Part shown: positions 22,428-25,486 of the stretch, in pieces
Position numbering within the stretch: position 1 is the first letter of the stretch
How the letters are laid out: every line of letters begins with the position of its first letter
Assembly (NCBI GenBank): GCA_030611815.1
Contig: JAUWPC010000008.1
Location: 1 to 25,486, forward strand
Source of the DNA: Desulfobacteraceae bacterium
Lineage (GTDB): Bacteria; Desulfobacterota; DSM-4660; Desulfatiglandales; Desulfatiglandaceae
Reading direction: 5' to 3'
Length of the DNA: 25,486 nucleotides
Translations under genes and position numbers: made by a program
The notes under the pieces: model-generated
What the model was told of the DNA's origin: nothing
The model's input: only the letters and a program-made list of their open reading frames with translations
Database searches by the model: none

Positions 22428-23453
22428 ATGGACAAAGATAAACGATCATCTGTTATATCGGATATTACGGTTGAAGGACTGGACAATCGTTCGGTTCGGA
22501 TATGCTGGAAGACAGAGCCTAAGGGTCTCGGTGTTTCCATACGTTATGGAACCTCCCCGACAGGTTCGGGCGCACCTTCCGGCCTTGCGGTCAGGGTTGT
22601 GGGGGTGAACTGCGCAGAGGTCTCCGGGCTTGACCCGGACCGCCGTTACTATTTCAGGGTGGTTCCCGCTGGTGAGAAGGGAATGGTCATCGCCGACAGA
22701 CAGGTGCCTCTGGAGGGGTCTGTCAATTTTCGTGATCTGGGAGGCTACCGGTCTTCGGATGGCCGGCGGGTCAGATGGGGCCAGGTCTTTCGATCAGACA
22801 GCTTAGCCAGACTTACCGAGAGGGATCGGATGAGGGTGGAGCACCTGGGACTGAAGCTAATTATCGATTTTCGTACCCCCAACGAGGTGAGGAAGTCTCC
22901 GGACCGCCTGCCCCAAAGCAGTACCATAAAGTATCTTAATCTCCCCATCACCCATGGCGAGTTCGATTTTGTGAGCGCAGTGGAGCGAATCAAAAAAGGA
23001 GACGACAGCTGGCTCACCGAAGACTTTATGCTGAACGGTTATATTCACAACCTGGACGAGTTCGCTCATACATGGGGTGAGGTCATCAGACGGTTGATCG
23101 AGCCCAAAAACCGCCCGCTTCTTTTTCACTGTACCGGAGGAAAAGACCGGGCCGGAACCTGTGCCGCACTCATCCTCCTTGCCCTTGGTGTGTCCGAGGA
23201 AACAGTCATTGATGATCACCAGTTGTCAAATATCCTTATTGCCGACCTTGTCAAGGGTGCTTATAAACGAATCGCGTCATATGGTGTTGATCCTCTAAAG
23301 CTGTCCCCTTATTTTACGGCACCCCGTGAATGTATCATCGCTCTCCTCGATCATCTCCACAAAACCTATGGGTCTCCTGTCGATTACTTAGAGACCGCTG
23401 CCGGGCTAAACCGGGAAACCTTGTCCCTGCTCAAGGAAGCGCTGCTGGAGTAA
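22428..23453 (+). CDS. Tyrosine-phosphatase-like protein with N-terminal FN3-like domain
   Basis: 341-residue protein. About residues 10-88 form a beta-rich fibronectin-III-like domain (ITVEGLDNRSVRICWKTE, GLDPDRRYYFRVVPAG). Residues 95-300 match the LipA/PTP (Y_phosphatase3) family: NFRDLGGY (100-107), IIDFRTPNE (145-153) and the P-loop HCTGGKDRAG with Cys235 and Arg241 of CX5R. It should hydrolyse phosphotyrosine or phosphoinositides through a phospho-Cys intermediate. No signal peptide is visible, so it is probably cytosolic. The ATG at 22428 is the only start after an in-frame stop at 22410. The nearest GGAGG is 22 nt away, so translation start signals are weak. It stands alone, divergent from the Hdr cluster. 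Confidence 0.88.
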   Translation: MDKDKRSSVISDITVEGLDNRSVRICWKTEPKGLGVSIRYGTSPTGSGAPSGLAVRVVGVNCAEVSGLDPDRRYYFRVVPAGEKGMVIADRQVPLEGSVNFRDLGGYRSSDGRRVRWGQVFRSDSLARLTERDRMRVEHLGLKLIIDFRTPNEVRKSPDRLPQSSTIKYLNLPITHGEFDFVSAVERIKKGDDSWLTEDFMLNGYIHNLDEFAHTWGEVIRRLIEPKNRPLLFHCTGGKDRAGTCAALILLALGVSEETVIDDHQLSNILIADLVKGAYKRIASYGVDPLKLSPYFTAPRECIIALLDHLHKTYGSPVDYLETAAGLNRETLSLLKEALLE

Positions 23454-23643
23454 GATGCTTAGGGCTCAATGCCTTCATCAAGATGTGACCACAATTTCAC
23501 ACCGGTCTCGATACGGGGAGGGCAGGTTGATATGCAAGCAAAACAGCTTGGTCCAATCATTATTGTTAAGTCGTTTTGGAACCAATGTCCCCTTTTACGG
23601 GCTGCTGAAATGTGAGGATTTGAAATGATTATTAGTAAGGAAC

Positions 23644-23952
23644 TTAAAGTGATATCGCCTCTTGAACAGACTGAATTTTTGCATATTCATGTCCGTGAAT
23701 CGACCGGGCTCCCCAGAGGTCTACCGCCTGCTGCATATTCAGCCACATTTCCGGTGTGGAGTTAAACACCCGGGCCAGTCGAAAGGCAATATCAGGGGTC
23801 AACCGTCTACGCTCATTAATAATTTCGGAAACAGTTCTCCGGGAAACACCCATCAACCGAGCCAGTTGAGTCTGAGACATGCCTGTTTCCGGCAATAGGT
23901 CTTCACGGATTAAATCACCGGGATGGGTTGGTTTTCTGATCCTATTTTCCAT
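23644..23952 (-). CDS. higA: HigA-family antitoxin / XRE regulator
   Basis: 102-residue HigA-type antitoxin. The N-terminus RKPTHPGDLIREDLLPE is the classical HigA opening. The helix-turn-helix covers about residues 25-63 (MSQTQLARLMGVSRRTVSEI). The tail NSTPEMWLNMQQAVDLW is also typical. AAGGA precedes the ATG by 5 nt. In a normal HigBA pair the toxin gene lies immediately upstream in the same operon. Here only the first dozen codons of higB remain, so this is an orphan antitoxin. It should still bind the palindrome at 24000-24020 and repress its own promoter, and might neutralise a HigB encoded elsewhere. Confidence 0.93.
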   Translation of the reverse strand: MENRIRKPTHPGDLIREDLLPETGMSQTQLARLMGVSRRTVSEIINERRRLTPDIAFRLARVFNSTPEMWLNMQQAVDLWGARSIHGHEYAKIQSVQEAISL

Positions 23953-23993
23953 GATAATCCTTTAAGACCTTTGTGCTTCCAGCTCTTGATCAT
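23953..23993 (-). pseudogene. higB: Remnant of higB toxin gene (first codons only)
   Basis: From ATG 23993 the minus strand reads MIKSWKHKGLK, the opening of HigB toxins (MIKSFKHKGL...). The frame then runs straight into the higA start. The remaining 80 or so codons are missing, consistent with an internal deletion that kept the higB start, its promoter and the higA ribosome site. Confidence 0.7.
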
Positions 23994-23998
23994 GAGAA

Positions 23999-24027
23999 TT
24001 TGTAACCCAGAAAGTTACAACTGTCAA
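23999..24027 (-). promoter_or_regulatory. Promoter of the higA unit
   Basis: Minus strand: perfect -35 TTGACA (24027-24022), exactly 17-nt spacer, -10 TACAAA (24004-23999). The start codon of the higB remnant follows shortly after the -10. Confidence 0.7.
24000..24020. promoter_or_regulatory. Palindromic HigA operator
   Basis: Perfect inverted repeat TTGTAAC-N7-GTTACAA that covers the -10 and most of the spacer of the higA promoter. Position and symmetry are those of an autorepression site for a HigA dimer. Confidence 0.7.
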
Positions 24028-24166
24028 TGCCAGTCTCTTCGCCGTGTTATACATTTTCCGGACAGGACCTGCTGCTCTGTTTTTCCCCGATGCATAGGGA
24101 TTTCTCTCCGAGCCGGGGGCCAAGCCCTTATTCCCCGCTTAAGACCCGACCCTCATGCTGACCATC

Positions 24167-25486
24167 TTACTCAACTACGGAATCATAGATCTTGTCAAGA
24201 TGAGACAGTGAATACAGGGGAACGGCTATTATCCTACCGCTACGGGCAAAATTCTGCTCTGATGCCTTGATTCCGAGTGGAACTGATGGATAGGTGGACA
24301 GGAAAAGATGGAGGCTCTTCAGATGACCAAAGGCGCCTGCCTTTACTTCCACGGGCACAACCCTACCGTGGATCGCTGCCAGATAATCGACCTCGGCGGT
24401 TGAGCCTCGCGCTGCCCGGTCCCAGTAGTAGAGTCCGGGATCCCTGTTGATGCCATCGAGAGCTGCCAGTTCCTGTCCAACAAACTGCTCTGCAACCGCT
24501 CCTGTGTGGCCTGAGAACAGATCCCTGTTCTCCACCCAGTCTCGATATCTCGTCCCCATGAGGCGCTGCATGAGACCCACGTCAAGGAACACCAGCTTGT
24601 ACCGCTTTTCAGATGCCCCGGCTGCAAGGGGCACACCAGCCCCGGATGTGGATCTTACCTTTCTGACAATATGGGCCTGCTCCAGGAGGTTAATGGCCCT
24701 CTTAGTCTGCTGGGCCTTGGAATCAGGGTCAATCTTGGAATAGGTAACTTTCCTTCCGATAATCCGAGGAACGGTTTCAAACACCTTGGTGATCTGTTCG
24801 GTGCCTGCCCTTCCACAATACTTGCTGAAATCCACACGATAGGTTGCAAGGATGTTTTCCTGCTCATCCGCGGCAGTCAGATAGGAATTGTCCTCAGTAA
24901 ACCTCTTCAGGACCCCCGGCATCCCCCCGATGAAAAGATAGTCTCTCAGGAGGGAGAGGATCTTGCTGTGAACCGGATCGCCGGGAACGTTTTGCGGGCC
25001 GTAGGTGACAATCTGTTTTGCAAGGATGTCCTTGCCCAGGGCCTTTAGAAACTCATTAAATGTAAACGGCCGCACATAGACAAACTCCACCCTGCCCACC
25101 GGAACCGAAATCTTCTCAAATTCAAACTCCAGGAGAGATCCGGCCGCTGCTACATGCAGTTCGGGCATTTCTTCGTAAAAGTACCTCAGGGCTGTAACGG
25201 CGCTCGGGCAGTTTTGTATCTCATCAAGAAAGAGCAGGCTCTGCCCCGGCCTGATTTCCTGTTCATGAATGGCCTCGATTTCGCGTTTGATCCTCTTGGG
25301 GTCTAGATCCTGGACGAACAGGTCACCTGAAGAGGGCGTTTTCTCAAAATTGATGCAGATATAGTTCCCGAAAGCGCTCCCAAGTTTTTCAACTGCATGG
25401 GACTTCCCGGTCTGGCGCGCACCCCGGAGCAGCAAAGGTTTACGGTTCCTTTTCTTTGCCCATTCAGCAAGATAATTGTCAAGTTC
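24167..25486 (-). CDS. AAA ATPase with DUF4143 (5' end outside window)
   Basis: At least 439 residues. The frame is open to the window edge (ELDNYLAEWAKKRN...), so the apparent start at 25435, a TTG inside the P-loop strand, is not real. Walker A is GARQTGKS, Walker B is LLFLDEIQ, and AAAGSLLEFEF is a sensor-like segment. The middle is a winged-helix region (KVTYSKIDPDSKAQQTKRAINLLEQA). The C-terminal DUF4143 part ends in a PD-(D/E)XK-like core (AEVDYLAAIHGRVVPVEVKAG). Such proteins are widespread in archaea and anaerobes as single-gene accessory loci of unknown role. It points toward the higA promoter region but is not obviously cotranscribed with it. Confidence 0.92.
   Translation of the reverse strand, partial: ELDNYLAEWAKKRNRKPLLLRGARQTGKSHAVEKLGSAFGNYICINFEKTPSSGDLFVQDLDPKRIKREIEAIHEQEIRPGQSLLFLDEIQNCPSAVTALRYFYEEMPELHVAAAGSLLEFEFEKISVPVGRVEFVYVRPFTFNEFLKALGKDILAKQIVTYGPQNVPGDPVHSKILSLLRDYLFIGGMPGVLKRFTEDNSYLTAADEQENILATYRVDFSKYCGRAGTEQITKVFETVPRIIGRKVTYSKIDPDSKAQQTKRAINLLEQAHIVRKVRSTSGAGVPLAAGASEKRYKLVFLDVGLMQRLMGTRYRDWVENRDLFSGHTGAVAEQFVGQELAALDGINRDPGLYYWDRAARGSTAEVDYLAAIHGRVVPVEVKAGAFGHLKSLHLFLSTYPSVPLGIKASEQNFARSGRIIAVPLYSLSHLDKIYDSVVE

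Noticed and set aside
22247..22441. 64-codon plus-strand frame overlapping the phosphatase start
   Set aside because: No recognisable fold or start signal; its end falls inside the next gene. A coupling role for GGAGG at 22401 is possible but unsupported.
23532..23760. Short plus-strand frames (23 and 44 codons) opposite and beside higA
   Set aside because: Weak ribosome-site matches only and no family resemblance; the longer one is antisense to higA.
1..25486. CRISPR array or a complete transposase gene
   Set aside because: No regularly spaced direct repeats with unique spacers were seen. The mobile sequences here are all non-coding.

Overview
The window reads as chromosomal DNA of a strictly anaerobic member of the Desulfobacterota (the old Deltaproteobacteria), probably a sulfate reducer or syntroph with a Wood-Ljungdahl pathway. 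This is inferred from gene content: Hdr/Mvh-type flavin and iron-sulfur proteins beside MetV/MetF, two in-frame UGA codons best read as selenocysteine, and the order yqeY-dnaG-rpoD-tRNA-Met-nif3-zinc-ribbon protein-rnpB. No species can be named from sequence alone.

Layout. 1-730 holds the 3' part of an inositol monophosphatase (+). 817-1722 holds yggU and yggT family genes and a short Rossmann-fold gene (-). 1781-2258 is the RNase P RNA (-), with an unusually long P1 and a roughly 106-nt hairpin in place of P12. 2464-9380 (all -) holds a C4 zinc-ribbon coiled-coil protein, a NIF3-family protein, tRNA-Met, rpoD, dnaG and yqeY. This block is interrupted by MITE-like elements that share a core but carry at least three different kinds of terminal inverted repeat. 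9473-11536 (-) is a partial histidine operon, hisB-lipoprotein-hisA, followed by tRNA-Ala(CGC) (-), tRNA-Arg(CCT) (+) and a small SHOCT-like lipoprotein (+).

12226-22022 (-) is the most interesting part. In transcription order it holds a receiver-domain protein, a divergent MetF paralogue, a giant 1485-residue HdrA selenoprotein (HdrA / NADPH-oxidoreductase-like / HdrA, with ferredoxin clusters), an MvhD selenoprotein, MetV, MetF, a second lone receiver protein and an ACT-repeat protein. By analogy with the MetVF-Hdr-MvhD complex of acetogens, I infer a soluble, possibly electron-bifurcating methylene-tetrahydrofolate reductase complex. HdrB and HdrC are absent, and Sec sits at two probable redox sites. 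Ordinary gene calling would break hdrA in two and remove the N-terminus of mvhD.

22428-25486 is more accessory in character: a protein-tyrosine-phosphatase-like protein (+), an orphan higA antitoxin (-) with a clear operator and promoter but only the first codons of higB, and a DUF4143-type AAA ATPase (-) that runs off the window edge.
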